DNA from: Ophioderma brevispina | Lineage: Eukaryota; Echinodermata; Ophiuroidea; Amphilepidida; Ophiodermatidae | Direction: 5' to 3' | NCBI GenBank assembly: GCA_023653785.1 | Contig: JAMKCH010079039.1 | Location: 41,124-105,123 of the forward strand | DNA length: 64,000 nucleotides | Shown: in pieces, positions 47,110-57,884 of the stretch | Position numbering within the stretch: position 1 is the first letter of the stretch | Layout of the letters: each line of letters starts with the position of its first letter | The notes under the pieces: model-generated | Databases searched by the model: none | What the model was told of the DNA's origin: nothing | The model's input: the letters and a program-made list of their open reading frames with translations, nothing else | Made by a program: the position numbers and the translations under genes

Positions 47110-48035
47110 CCAACCGGGACATACTTTGAAAGGTTCCGCTCGCCCGTAAAAAACAGGGTTTTTTCGTCGCCTTATGTGCTGATGAAACAAAAAATTTTCT
47201 CGTAAAACGTTGCAAAACGTTCACTGTACTAACTAATGGGAAAAGACGTGTTATTTTGCAACACCCGTAAATCTTCCGCGGTCCGGAAGTATGGGTAGTC
47301 TGTGTCTTCAGACTTCTAAGAATATCTAAATTAGTTACTGCGCGAGAGATTCGAGAGAGTAACGTTATCAGTCAATCATAGACGGAGTGAATGCACAAAT
47401 GAACTGATCCTAAATCTCAACTTTCTCCAGGAAAAGAAGGGGGTGCTATGGAGATTTTTGCATCAGAGGGTCCGTTTACTATGTTTTGTTTTGGATGATA
47501 TAGAATGGGGGTCTCACACCTACAGAACCTAGACGGAAAAATTGAACGTTTGTTGTCGGGTACTTATGTGCTCGCAAACACCCCGGAAAAGTTAACACGC
47601 AATCGTTACGGGTCGCAATCCCTTTTTTCCCACAAGCTTCGGTTTTATTCAGTCTTGAGAATTTTCAAACGTTTGCGCCAACTTTTTTTTTTCCATTTTA
47701 GTAAACAGGATATACGTACCTTACGGACCGCCGTACCGTTATAAAAATACATTGATTTTCAAAAAATCTGCAAGTTTTGTGTTAAATTATGTACTATTGG
47801 GGTCTTCTAGAGCAGATAGCAACATAAATTAAGCAAAGTTTGACTGCAAGCGCCACACTCCTTTGGAATTTGCAGCCCAAATAACAAATTCATTTTTATT
47901 GCTGATATGACCCATACATGTGGTATAAATTTCGTGCCTAAAATTCGTGCGGGAAAGAGTTTCTTGGGGGGTCATGGACCCCCCCCCCCCCTTTGGGCAC
48001 GAAACGGAGTTGTGAAAACCCCTTGGTCATAAAGG
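47110..48035 (-). mobile_element. Relative of the 59,223 TTAA element, inverted, ends degraded
   Basis: Its reverse complement parallels 59,240-59,700: GTGCCCAA-G-run, ACCCCC(C/T)AAGAAAC, CTTTCCC, GAATTTT-AGGxA-GAAATTTATACCACA, GGGTCAT, AATTTGTTATTTGG-CTGCAA, ATCTAGAAG-ACCC, GTAACACAAAA, TTACGGGTGTTGCAAAA and TTCCCAT-AGT. The terminal CACTTAAGTG is not preserved. It is non-coding. Confidence 0.75.
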
Positions 48036-48569
48036 GGGCAGAGACAAAATGATTATGCCTCATTGCATATGATCACTTGCTTGTGAACGTTCTTGTTTGT
48101 GTGGCCGTCACATCTTGCCCCTGCCTTACCTTAGAGCAATGAAATTTGCAGGAGAGAATTTTGAATTCATGGTCTTTAAAATATCTTCTTGAACATAGCG
48201 GCCAATGTCTTTGTGCAAATTAGATCATGAAATTACCCTGTTTTTTTTTTCTAACTCCTGAGCCCTACCTAACTACCGGCTTGGGCTGGGCATTATTTAT
48301 TGCCAAGGGGAATAATGAGAGATTTCAAGTTTTTTTCGGCAAAAATTTCGCGTTTCCCCACCCCCCTCGCTTCCGTCAAAAATTTCAGATTCCCCTTGAT
48401 TCATGGGACGTTGTTTCCATTAAAAGTTCCTTTCCCCCCTCTCGCGTTGATGAAAAATTCACGGTCCCCCTCTCTCTTACAAAAAGTTTTCGGGTTCCCC
48501 TCAAAAGCATCCATTCCTCCAACCCCCCTGGCGTATTCGTAAAATAAGAAACCCTCAATTATGTAAAGG
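48036..48569. other. No gene; repeated TTTC-CCC words
   Basis: About 48,320-48,540 contains four or five imperfect repeats (~45 bp) of the form AAAxTTTC(A/G)xxTTCCCC(T/C)C. This resembles a decayed minisatellite and explains overlapping Ser/Pro-rich ORFs. No protein is recognised. Confidence 0.5.
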
Positions 48570-48788
48570 AGCGGTAGCCAGCCGGTGGTTTGAGGGGCAA
48601 TTTCCTGGTGGGGGTTGCAACAAATTTCCCGATCACAAGCAAACATTTCCCTGTCGCAGTGCAAAAGGGATCCAAAAAAAGGCTGATTTAACAAAATGTC
48701 AGTGTTTTATTCCCGATTCGACTACTAAAAAAAATTGTCATAGGGGCACTCTGCCCCCCCCCCCCCGCCCCCACCTGGCTACCGCCCA
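48570..48788. repeat. Short TIR element with C14-type tract
   Basis: Left GGAGCGGTAGCCAG at about 48,569-48,582 against right CTGGCTACCGCCC at about 48,776-48,788. Near each end lies a copy of GGGGCA (inverted: TGCCCC). The interior is non-coding. Confidence 0.6.
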
Positions 48789-49107
48789 ACTGTTATGTAA
48801 CTCAATACTTGATACTTATATATGATAAACATTTAATTAATATTACATTATTTTTCTTTCAAATTAGATATTGCGATTGAAATTAATATGAACAAATATC
48901 ATACAAAAAACATTAAAGTTACACGGGAGTAGTACGGAACGCTAACACCATCAAACGCTAACACCATCAAACGACTCCACCAGCGAAAATCAAAAGCAGA
49001 TTATTAAATATTGGAATAACAGCCACTAGGGAAAATTACAGAGGAGTCTGGAGTATGATAAAGACATCTCACTCGCCACCAAATTACGGTTTGTTATTCA
49101 CTTGATC

Positions 49108-49565
49108 AACCAGTGTTTCTGTATGGCTCTGAAACTTGGACCATCAAAAAGAATGACAGGAAGAAGTTGGAAGCATATTTGAAGAGCGATGCTGCCTCCA
49201 GAAAAATCCTTAATATCATCTGGAAGGATAAGCTTACGGATATGAGTGAGAAGTTTGTCAAGAATTCTCCTCCTGCCCATTTCAACCAAAAAGGATCCTA
49301 GCGAGCATTCACTGCGCGCAGCTGACATGGTTTGGTCACTTGTGCAGAATGAACAACATCCGCGCCTACCAAACGCATTTTTATGGAAACTGTCGCAGGC
49401 ACAAAGAGACAGGGAAAAGCCCAAGGAAGAGATGGAAGATGGACATATTGTGGGCACCCACCTTCCACAAGGCATTAAGTTGGAAGCGAAGATACGAATA
49501 GATGGTATAAATTGTCGAGGAAGCCAACGTTCCTATGGGACATGTGTGCATGATAGATAGATAGC
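49108..49565 (+). pseudogene. LINE reverse-transcriptase C-terminus and 3' end
   Basis: Frame 1 (49,113 on) gives FLYGSETWTIKKNDRKKLEA, the conserved (L/F)-L-YGSE-x-W block after the RT catalytic core of many non-LTR retrotransposons. Another frame (about 49,311 on) gives QLTWFGHLCRMNN and SPRKRWKMDI, matching the family's L-x-WFGH-(V/L)-x-RM block and (R)P-(K/R)-x-RW. At least one frameshift separates them. The sequence ends in (GATA)3-like DNA at about 49,549-49,563, consistent with a short tandem 3' tail. Upstream RT and endonuclease are absent, so this is a 5'-truncated insertion. Confidence 0.85.
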
Positions 49566-50057
49566 CACGTTTAAATTCCTGAGGTATAAGCAATTGTTTA
49601 TCATTTGAAAGGTGCAACCATTCTTATTCGTATTATTTGTTTGTTTGTTGTTTTTTTTTTTCTACCGACAACCTGGTAATTAATACGAACGAGGTTGGAT
49701 CTTTACGACAAATCTAGTATGTATTTGTCATTACGAAGGAGTTACTGTATAAGACCGGCCAACAAAACCGCTGTTTAAAATCTTGTATAAAACTACATTT
49801 CTAAACATGTTGTTGGGGTATCATAACCAAAGCCAAAATACTTGTTATGGTGTTTTTCTATTTGTACCAATTTAAAATAAGTGTGCTTGGGTACTCATTG
49901 TTGGATATAGAGAATGATCTCACTTTGGCTGCCGCCCACCCCCGCATTGTTATTAGAGTTGGCGTTTTTTTAAGGAAACTTCCCGTCGTGTGGTACAAAA
50001 GAATCATTCCAACGTAATATTGATGCATATTATCCCACAGCAAGATTCTCAATGTTT
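49566..50057. other. No gene recognised
   Basis: Non-coding sequence with a TTTG/T-rich stretch at about 49,636-49,662, leading into the satellite. Confidence 0.4.
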
Positions 50058-51735
50058 ATATAATCCATGGAAGTGTGATTCTAAATCCATGGAAAGGTGA
50101 TTATAAATCCATGGAAAGTTGATTTTTAAATCCGTGGAAGTTGATTATAACCATCCATGGAAAGTTGATTATAAATCATGGAGAGTTGAATTATAAATCC
50201 ATGGAAAGTTGATTATATAAATCCATGGAAAGTTGATTATAAATCCATGGAAAGGTGATTATAAATCCATGGAGAGTTGATTATTAATCCATGGAGAGTT
50301 GATTAAAAATCCATGGAGAGTTGATTATAAATCCTGGAACGTTGGCATTATAAATCCATGCGAAAGTTGTTTATAAATCCATGGAAAGTTGATTAAAATC
50401 CATGGAAGTTGATTATAAATCCATGGAAAGTTGCTTACTAATTTGACTGATCAATCCATGGAAAGTTGTGAAAGTTGATTAATAAATCCATGGAAAGTTG
50501 ATTACAAATCCATGGAAAGTTGATTACAAATCCATGGAAAGTGATTATAAATCCATGGAAAGGTGATTATAAATCCATGGAGAGGTGATTATTACCTTAT
50601 AAATCCATGGAGAGATGATTATAAATCCATGGAGAGGTTTCGTTTATTATAAATCCATGGAGAGTTGATTATAAATTCATGGAGATGTTGATATAAATCC
50701 ATGGAAAGCGAAAAGTTGATTATTTATTAAAATCCATGAGAGTGGATTATATCCATGGAGATGTTGAGTATAAATCCAGTGGCAGTTGATATAAATCCAT
50801 GGAAAGTGATTTATAAATCCATGGAAAGTTGATTATAAATCAATGGAAAGTTGATTATAAATTCCGATGCGAGTTGATTATAAATCCATGCGAGAGTTGT
50901 TATAAATCCATGGAGAGTTGATTATAAATCCATGAAAAGTTTGAGTATAATCCATGGAAAGTTGATTATAAATTCAGTGAAAGTTGACATTTATAAAATC
51001 CATGGAGAGATGATTATAAATCCATGGAAAGTTGATTATATAAATCCATGGAAAGTTGATTATAAATTCCATGGTTAAAGTTGTATACACATGGAGAGTG
51101 ATTTATAAATCCTCATTGGAGAGTTGATATAAATCCATGGAAAGTTGATTATTAAATTAATGGAAAAGTTGATTATAATCCATGGAAAGTTGATTATATA
51201 AATCCATGGAATGTGATATAAATCCATGGAAAGTTGATTACAAATCCATGGAGAGTTGATTATAAATCCAGGGAGATGTTGATTATAAAAATCCATGGAA
51301 AGGTGATTATAAATCCATGGAGAGTTGATTAAAAATCATGGAAAGCTGATATAAAATCAATGGAAAGTTGAATTATCTAAATCCATGGAAGTTGATTATA
51401 AATGCCATGGAAAGTTGTGATACAAAGCCGGAGAGTTGATATAAATTCCATGGAGAGAGTGATATAAATCCATTGGAAAGTTGATTATAAATCCTGGAAA
51501 GGTGATTATACATTCATTGAAAATGGATAATAATATTCCATGGAAAGTTGATTAATAAATCCTGGAAAGTTTGATTTAAATCCATGGAAATTGATTATAA
51601 ATCCATGGAACGTGTTATAAACCCTGCTAAAGTTGATGATAAATCCATGGGAAAAGTTGATTATAAATCCATGCGGAAAGTTGTTTATAAATCCATGGAA
51701 AGTTGATGATAAACAATGGGAAAGTGATTTTGATA
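50058..51735 (+). repeat. 22 bp satellite, roughly 75 units
   Basis: The consensus unit is GATTATAAATCCATGGAAAGTT; many units read GGAGAGTT or GGAAAGGT. Almost every unit contains CCATGG (an NcoI site). Local indels change unit length to 20-25 bases, and several short unrelated inserts occur (for example at about 50,440-50,460 and 50,590-50,605). Peptides such as YNQLSMDL on the minus strand come from the repeat. Confidence 0.95.
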
Positions 51736-51964
51736 TTCATGTATAGCATATCTAGATCTAATGTCATACGACGGCAATTCCGGATTTTCCAAGCAAAAAC
51801 CTCAACTGGGGTTGAGTAGCTCCATTTATGCATAGCTTATTGACAAGTTTTAGGTAATAACCTACCGATAACTGTTTGAGCCCAAACGTACTTTGGACTC
51901 TGCATATGCTTTATATATCATTTTGTAAGAAAAGTATATATATCACCTTGGGAAGTAAGACACA

Positions 51965-52180
51965 AAATAACCACGTTGATGTTGATGTAGAAGAAAGAGA
52001 ATGAAAGAAAACGAAGAAAAAGAAGAAAAAGATAAGGAGAAAAAAGAATTTAGCAATCAAGGGAGAAGATGAAAAAGAAGAATGAGAAGGGAAGGGGCAT
52101 AGGAAGGAGGAAGGCCGCGACGAATAAAGCGAGAGGGAAGAGAAGAAATGGGTAGAGGGAGAGCGACCACAGAGGGGCAG
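51965..52180 (+). repeat. Purine-rich (GAA/GGA) tract
   Basis: About 200 bases almost free of pyrimidines on the plus strand, made of GAAA, GAAGAA, GGGAAG and GAGGGAG words. The complementary polypyrimidine strand explains the Phe/Leu/Pro-rich minus ORF. Such tracts can form triplex DNA. Confidence 0.85.
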
Positions 52181-53244
52181 AGTGGTTGATGAGGATTAAA
52201 GGCAATATAAACCAGTTTATTAACAAACAAAACTTAACGACCATTATATACATGAACAAGTAAATCCACTTAAAAACTCACCGTGAAGTAGATTGGCCTC
52301 TAAACCTATGAAGAACACAAACAAAACATGGCAGTCCCTCATAACACAAAACCGTCTATCTGACAATCATACAAAATTTAGATATTAAGTGTTGCAATGA
52401 TAGAGAATATGCAATTACATATCCTTCGCTCACCATTAGCTCTCTGTCGTTTGTCCTAATATTAAGAAACTTACTCTTTCGGGTTCGATCATTATAGCAA
52501 TCGCATTCCAGTATATCAATCTACTGCCAGTATGTAAGTACTGTATCGTTTTTTAAACACTCCATGGAGTGCCGCTCATCCATTAAAAACTAATAATGAA
52601 AAATTGTTCAACTACCTAATACAGAGAATACATCTTGCTTGGTGAAACTCGGTCTTTTCAGCCTCGTGCTCATGACATTGCTTAATAAATTAATAAACCT
52701 AGAGAGCGTCATTATTTACGGTCACGGGTGGCGGAGGGAACAGGACACGAAAAATTTACAGGGAGGGAAGTGATATTTTACAGCTAAAATTTTTCAAGTG
52801 ATAGACATAGACACATAGTAAAAATAGCTGAAATTCACGCGAAACGCGACTCGCATTTGCTATTTATTTCAATGTCCTTTGTTTTTTAGCCAATAATATT
52901 CATCAAACCGTTATGTTTTCAGAAAGCGTCTATATTCTACTTCCGGGGAAAATACGGTGTGATGAATATTTATAGCTTAAATAACTGTCCTGTGACCACA
53001 ATTTGTAATAAATTGGACAGTTGAACCAAGAGAATCACAATGGATAATGATAACACGGGCTATGGAATAATACGACGGTCCTCTACAAAATAATAGCGTC
53101 GGGAGCTAGCATGACATTTGTAACACAATTCGAGTGACACGGCTTTGGGTAATTTAATATGTGGACGCCTGACGGACCCCTGAGAAACGGATTCTAAGTG
53201 CCTCAAGTGGTGCCTTACGGACTGAGGTCTAGACAAAGATTATA
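52181..53244. other. No gene recognised
   Basis: AT-rich DNA with no identifiable feature. Confidence 0.4.
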
Positions 53245-53420
53245 CAGGGGTTCAAATCTTACATTCTCCAACTATACAAGATTTTTGTCTAACTAACAAT
53301 GATTCAAAAAAGGTAAGTTTGGTACTATCTCAATGAATGTTTTGGATTTATAGGCCTAAACTCGAGAATGGTCATTTTCAGTTGTACAGGGGGTCAACTT
53401 TTAAACGTTATCCGAAATTG
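53245..53420. repeat. Fragment of foldback family 4
   Basis: Matches arm words of the 21,330 and 55,395 elements: ACAGGGGTTCAAAT, GATTCAAAAAAGGTA, GTACAGGGGGTCAACTTTTAAA. Only part of one copy remains. Confidence 0.5.
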
Positions 53421-54054
53421 ATCAAAAATTGGCAAATTATTGTGATGCAGCTCATCGGATTCAAATAAGGAATGTTTTGTGTTTCTTAAATGCTTGCTTA
53501 CAAGTAGAGGGAAAACAATGTCAAACCCCATTGGACTGCAGTAGACACGTTAACCTTCTGTGCTCCTACATCGGTAACTATAAGCATTTAAAGGTGCGTG
53601 TTCCTGATCGTCTTCGGGCACACCCCCGCTGAGTTTACCCGGAAGTATGTATCGATTTTGATAATCAGCATGAAATGCCGTATTTTTCTCATTGTCGTCC
53701 TAAACTTTGAGCACACGAATCCTTTCATTACCATATATAAACAAAAAACCGCCGTTTATATGGTTAACACATCAATTATTAGCACGTAGTGAATAGGGCT
53801 TTGCACACATCATTATTGCGGTCTACCATGTTCCCTCCTTCCCACAGTACTTTATGGGGTGTATGTGCAAGTGCCAGGCTTTATATCAAGAGAACACAAG
53901 TACAAACAGGTAAACGAACAAGCACCTTTAAAGACATACTGAGTAAAAGGAAGAGCGTATCGCATGTAAAAACACATATACAGAAATACCACACAGAATC
54001 CGCACACAGCAATGTACCACCGAAGGAAATTCGAGGGCACGCCTGCCTGGGCCA
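53421..54054. other. No gene recognised; flank shared with about 55,060
   Basis: About 53,950-54,050 (AGGAAGAGCGTATCGCATGT, AACACATA-ACAGAAATAC) matches 55,068-55,165, so this part belongs to a dispersed repeat. ORFs at 53,789-54,166 overlap on both strands and are not called. Confidence 0.45.
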
Positions 54055-54240
54055 GGATTCGAAACCGGTGTAGAAGTAACCATTTCCTGACGTACCATAG
54101 TCCTGGAACATTAGCGAACAATATGCAATCGATTACATTTAACTCTAAACGCAACATTAGTTTCAACGCGTTTATTCCGTTCTCGGCTATGGAGCCCCGA
54201 CTATGGCTCTAGCCGGAACTAATATCGCTTTCTACACCGG
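54055..54240 (+). repeat. SINE-like dispersed repeat, copy 2
   Basis: It shares with copies 1 and 3 GGTGTAGAAGTAACCATT, CGTAC-CAT, GGAACA, GAACAATA-GCAATCGATT, TTTATTCCGTT-TC, TATGGAGCCCC(G)GACT, TGGCTC and CACCGG. On the minus strand GGTTTCGAATCC at about 54,056-54,067 matches an RNA polymerase III B box. Confidence 0.6.
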
Positions 54241-54288
54241 CATCAAGACCATGCTCTGCACTAAGCTAACCGGCTGGCCCCCTAAACA

Positions 54289-54434
54289 GGTAGACGTTTC
54301 ATATAGAAGTCCCCTGATGCAATGAGGTATTGCCATTCATTCCTCAAGCTCTACTGCACAACGTCATGAGGCGCATGACGGACAATTATAATACCTCAAT
54401 TTGCATCAATGGGACTTCTATATGAACGTCGACC
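54289..54434. mobile_element. Palindromic MITE, family 1, copy 3 (best-preserved ends)
   Basis: The left end GGTAGACGTTTCATATAGAAGTCCC is mirrored by the right end GGGACTTCTATATGAACGTCGACC. The inner sequence GAGGTATTGCCATTCATTC and ...AATACCTCAATTTGCATCA completes a near-continuous hairpin of about 146 bases. It lies between two copies of the SINE-like repeat. The target duplication was not resolved. Confidence 0.9.
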
Positions 54435-54464
54435 GATCAAGAGGGCCTGCACTGAGTACATTAA

Positions 54465-54690
54465 TTGGCACATGGTCCCGGTGTATAAGTACCATTGTCC
54501 GGCGTACTCATGTCACGGGACAATGGTGAACAAGAAGGGCAATCGTTTCAGTTCAGTTGATCTTCACGCAACCTTATTTTCACGCTTTATTCCGTTATCG
54601 TCTATGGAGCCCCGGACTGTGGCTCGAGCCGCCGGACTATCGGCTTTCATACAACAACACACCGGTGTCATAAACTACCTTACCGTGTCC
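54465..54690 (+). repeat. SINE-like dispersed repeat, copy 3
   Basis: It aligns with 1-150 and 54,055-54,240. A local inverted pair CCATTGTCC/GGACAATGG lies at about 54,492-54,529. The 110-codon plus ORF through it has no support from the other copies. Confidence 0.6.
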
Positions 54691-54734
54691 GGCATGACTG
54701 AGTGTCCTGCCAACCATCTGTCTATTTTGTTTCG

Positions 54735-55410
54735 CCATTGAGTGCTGTTAATGCATCGTTTGTTTCAGCACTGTACCCAAATGGCCTCGTATACACTGTC
54801 ACGTTTAGTCCGTCACATGTTGCTATTGTAGCTAGGACACTCTCCCTTGGGGCACTTAGTTTCTTTACACCGGACATACAATACCCACAAACACATCATT
54901 GCGCGAGATCTATAGATGCTTAATAGCAAGCCTACTATCATCAGATTACAGTGGGCACGCGAGGCTACACAACTAACATACCTGGAACATATTTTATTAC
55001 CTCACATTCTAACCACTAGATCAAAGTTGATGCCTTAATCGCTACTTAACACTTACGTAATACGGAGGAAAAGGAGAGCGCATCGCATGTTAGAACACAT
55101 AACAGAAATACAACACCATCGAACCAAGTAGATATATACCCCCCGAAGAAAAAATTCGAGCGAACCGGGACCTCTGGAAAAGACCAGTGTTTCTGCCAGC
55201 GTGATCTACCAAGGCTGTCCTGAATAAACAGTCCTCAACTGAGACTATTGGCCGATCCCGTGCCGGTGTAAAGAAACTGAGTGTCCCCACCCCCCCATTA
55301 GAGAGTGGTCCATACTACCAATAGCAACATTTATGAATAAACCGTGACCTTGTAGACTAGGCCATTTGGGTACAAGTGCTGAAACAAATTCTGTATTTAG
55401 TATGGACCCT
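54735..55410. repeat. Inverted repeat, ~140 bp arms, ~380 bp spacer
   Basis: The left arm 54,740-54,880, read as reverse complement, and the right arm 55,264-55,400 share CCGGTGTAAAGAAACT(A/G)AGTG(C/T)CCC, GAGAGTG-TCC, AATAGCAACAT, AGGCCATTTGGGTAC and GTGCTGAAACAAA. Predicted ORFs within the arms are not shared in frame. It is a foldback element or two opposed copies of one repeat. Confidence 0.8.
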
Positions 55411-56265
55411 CTATATCACCGCTAGGTAGGTAGTACTCTCAAATTGTGGTTCACTTTTTCAATAGGGGCATTTCAGTTTACAACAGGGGTCAAACTTTTA
55501 ATGCTCCAAATCCATGTTGAAATGTATGCCATAATTGTCCGTGTAGTCATATGGATTCCAAAATGTATAGATGTTTGTACCATCTAATTACCAATGTTTG
55601 GAGTTAAGGGTACAAATGGTAAAAAAATGGTAAAAAAGGGTCAATTTTCTATCTTTGGTACAGGGTCCAAATCTGAAGTTGCTCATTTTGTTGACAATGA
55701 TAGAAGCTGTTCATTAGCTTAATGAGTCACAATAAGGAATAGTTTTGTTTGTACCATCTCAATGCATAGTTTACCATGTTTATGTGACAAATAGGTCATA
55801 GTCAACATCCCCTATTGGTGTTGACGCTTCCCTGACCCTTATCCTTCCATAAAAGTAATTAGCATGTTAACATTATACAAACTATACCTTTTTAGGATTC
55901 CCTTTAACCTCAGGCAAATAACTTGCAAGTATCTTAAATCTAATCTGTTACTTTTAATGTTGACCCTGTACAAATTTATAGATTGACCTTTTTTTACATA
56001 CATTTTAGCCATTTTTACCTCATAACTCCAAAACCAATGGTCGTAGGTGGTAAGAACTAGACTTTTTGGAATCCTTATGATAGATGGACCAATGTTGCCT
56101 ACATTCACATAAGTGGGATTAGGGGCATTTTAAAAGTTTGACCCCTGTGTAAACTTAATTGGCCCTATGAAAAAAGTGATACCACAATTTGAGGATACTA
56201 ACTACCTAGCATTGATGTAGATGTCCATACTAACTACCAAAGGTTCACAACCTTTTCTGTATTGG
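55395..56265. repeat. Long foldback element, family 4, copy 2
   Basis: Its ends mirror each other: AGTATGGACCCTCTATATCACCGCTAGGTAG (from about 55,400) against the reverse complement of about 56,188-56,240. Further in, TCAAATTGTGG, ACAGGGGTCAAACTTTTAA and GGATTCCAAAA are mirrored. The interior holds short direct repeats of AAAAATGGTAAAAAAGGG. Relative of 21,330-21,975 with longer ends. It is non-coding. Confidence 0.85.
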
Positions 56266-56880
56266 GGGTAAACAAATTCCTTAAATAAGGCCCCTATGAT
56301 ATTCCTGCTCCTATTAAGTATCACTCGTGAGCCTTGTGTGTTATAATTTTCCTATAGTGAAAACATGTCTTTAAAATTAAAAGGTATGCAAGCAATTGGC
56401 AATGTAAAAGCGTTGCCGTTTTCGCATATTTCTCCATACTAGTTTCCATATTGTTAAATTACATATCAACAATTTGACATCTCCATGCCAGATTTCAATA
56501 CATATTCCTATCATTTCTTACTACACTTTTTCTCACTTCAGCAACATATCCAGGGAATTTAATATTTTCCACGTTCAAAGTAAACTTCATTATTGTCAAA
56601 AAATTTACAGGAAAAGAATGGTCAAAATCACCATTTTTTGTCTTTTTTTCGTTTCTCTAGAAAAATAACAAAATGCACTGACTGAAAATGGTGTAATCCA
56701 TTGAAAATGTGAATCAAAGTCAAGCCCAATGCAAGAAACCTGAGTGTATAACAGATCTAGATCCCAGAAGTCAAACACGCCCATTTTTTTTACAGTTTTG
56801 AGTTTGTCTAATTTTAGGAATTACATATAAGTTGCATGCTTGTGTCATAGTGTATATTTATTAATCTTTCCTTGGAGATG
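56266..56880. other. No gene recognised
   Basis: AT-rich DNA with no identifiable feature. Confidence 0.4.
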
Positions 56881-56917
56881 ACCCGACCAAACAGTGTTCC
56901 GAAACCCATGTGCGATT

Positions 56918-57000
56918 GTCCGGATTCGAAACGGTGTGCTTCGGTTTACATGCACGACGCTCCCACCAACCAAGTCCATCAGTCCAGGGTTGGTAGAGGA
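56918..57000 (-). repeat. tRNA-like sequence, probable SINE head
   Basis: On the minus strand A-box-like TTGGTTGGTGGGAGCG is followed by GTTTCGAATCCGG (B box) about 30 bases later. Stem pairing is not convincing for a working tRNA. It sits directly upstream of the Penelope-like fragment. Confidence 0.4.
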
Positions 57001-57015
57001 GAGGCATCATCTTCG

Positions 57016-57432
57016 CCGATCATCTATCAGGTAATTCATTATACAGCGTAAACATTTGCAAAAAACACCTTGCGCCTTTGTGTCCTGGACTTTCAAATCT
57101 TCGCATACATGACTCAAATGGTTACTTTGACATCACGACCATTTTCATTTGCCTCGTCAAATGATTTTTTACATTATTATTTGCACCAGATGTAATATCC
57201 TTTATGTTGGTGAGGCATTTACGCTCAATCAGATGCAACTTTGAAAGCTTCCCTGTTGCCAGGCATTTAAACCCCTCATCTGACTGTTCCACAAAAGACA
57301 TTCAATTAAGTTATGGGTGCTATTTCTGCCAGATGCAGTAATCAAGACCGTACTGTGGCTAAGCACAGACTTATATTCAAACTTAGCACTTTTCAACCTA
57401 ACGGCTCAAATAGTAAATTTGATACGCTCGAG
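57016..57432 (+). pseudogene. Penelope-like element GIY-YIG domain, tandem copy 1
   Basis: Different frames give the segment before the nuclease (residues resembling a Cys-rich linker), then FYIIICTR-like and NILYVG (the Y-V-G of GIY-YIG), then about 57,245 on FESFPV-ARHLN and SDCSTKDI, then HRLIFKL-TFQPNGSN. This matches the C-terminal GIY-YIG endonuclease of Penelope-like retroelements, which nicks target DNA. Several frameshifts break it. It is followed at a 437 bp offset by copy 2. Confidence 0.75.
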
Positions 57433-57454
57433 CTATTAACAATGGTTCACAACT

Positions 57455-57868
57455 TTGCTTCCGATCTCTATTAGGTATATTCATTTCAGCGTAAACGTTG
57501 CAACACTTGCGCCTATGTGTCCATGGACTCTCATCTTCGCATTCGTGGCTCAAAGGGTTACTTTAACATCACTGAACATTTCACTTGTACATCAACAAAG
57601 ATTTTTTACATTATTATTTGCACCAGAGGTAATATCCTTTATGTAGGTAAGGCATTTACGCTCAATCAGATGCAACTTTGAAAGCTTCCCAGTTGCCAGG
57701 CATTTAAACCCCTCATCTGACTGTTCCACAAAAGACATTCAAGTTATGGGTGCTATTTCTGCCAGAGGCAGTAATCAAGACCGTAATGTGGCTGAGCACA
57801 GACTTATATTCAAACTTAGCACTTTTCAACCTAACGGCTCAAATAGTATATTTGACACTTTTAATCTG
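57455..57868 (+). pseudogene. Penelope-like element GIY-YIG domain, tandem copy 2
   Basis: The better-preserved copy. One frame from about 57,489 reads QRKRCNTCAYVSMDSHLRI, then HFTCTSTKIFYIIICTRGNI and LYVG; these are the CxxC linker and the first GIY-YIG strands. A second frame from about 57,650 reads LRSIRCNFESFPVARHLNPS, STKDIQVMGAISARGSNQDR and NVAEHRLIFKLSTFQPNGSN. The conserved Arg, the H-x-x-N of the middle region and the Glu of AEHR are in the places expected for the nuclease. One frameshift at about 57,645-57,665 separates the halves. Confidence 0.85.
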
Positions 57869-57884
57869 TAAAAGTTTATTTTCT

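Noticed and set aside
51075..51296. Minus ORF with YNQLSMDL repeats
   Set aside because: It is a product of the satellite; 22 bp units shift frame and only indels keep it open.
50058..51735. CRISPR array
   Set aside because: The 22 bp units are contiguous without distinct spacers, and the DNA is eukaryotic; it is a satellite.
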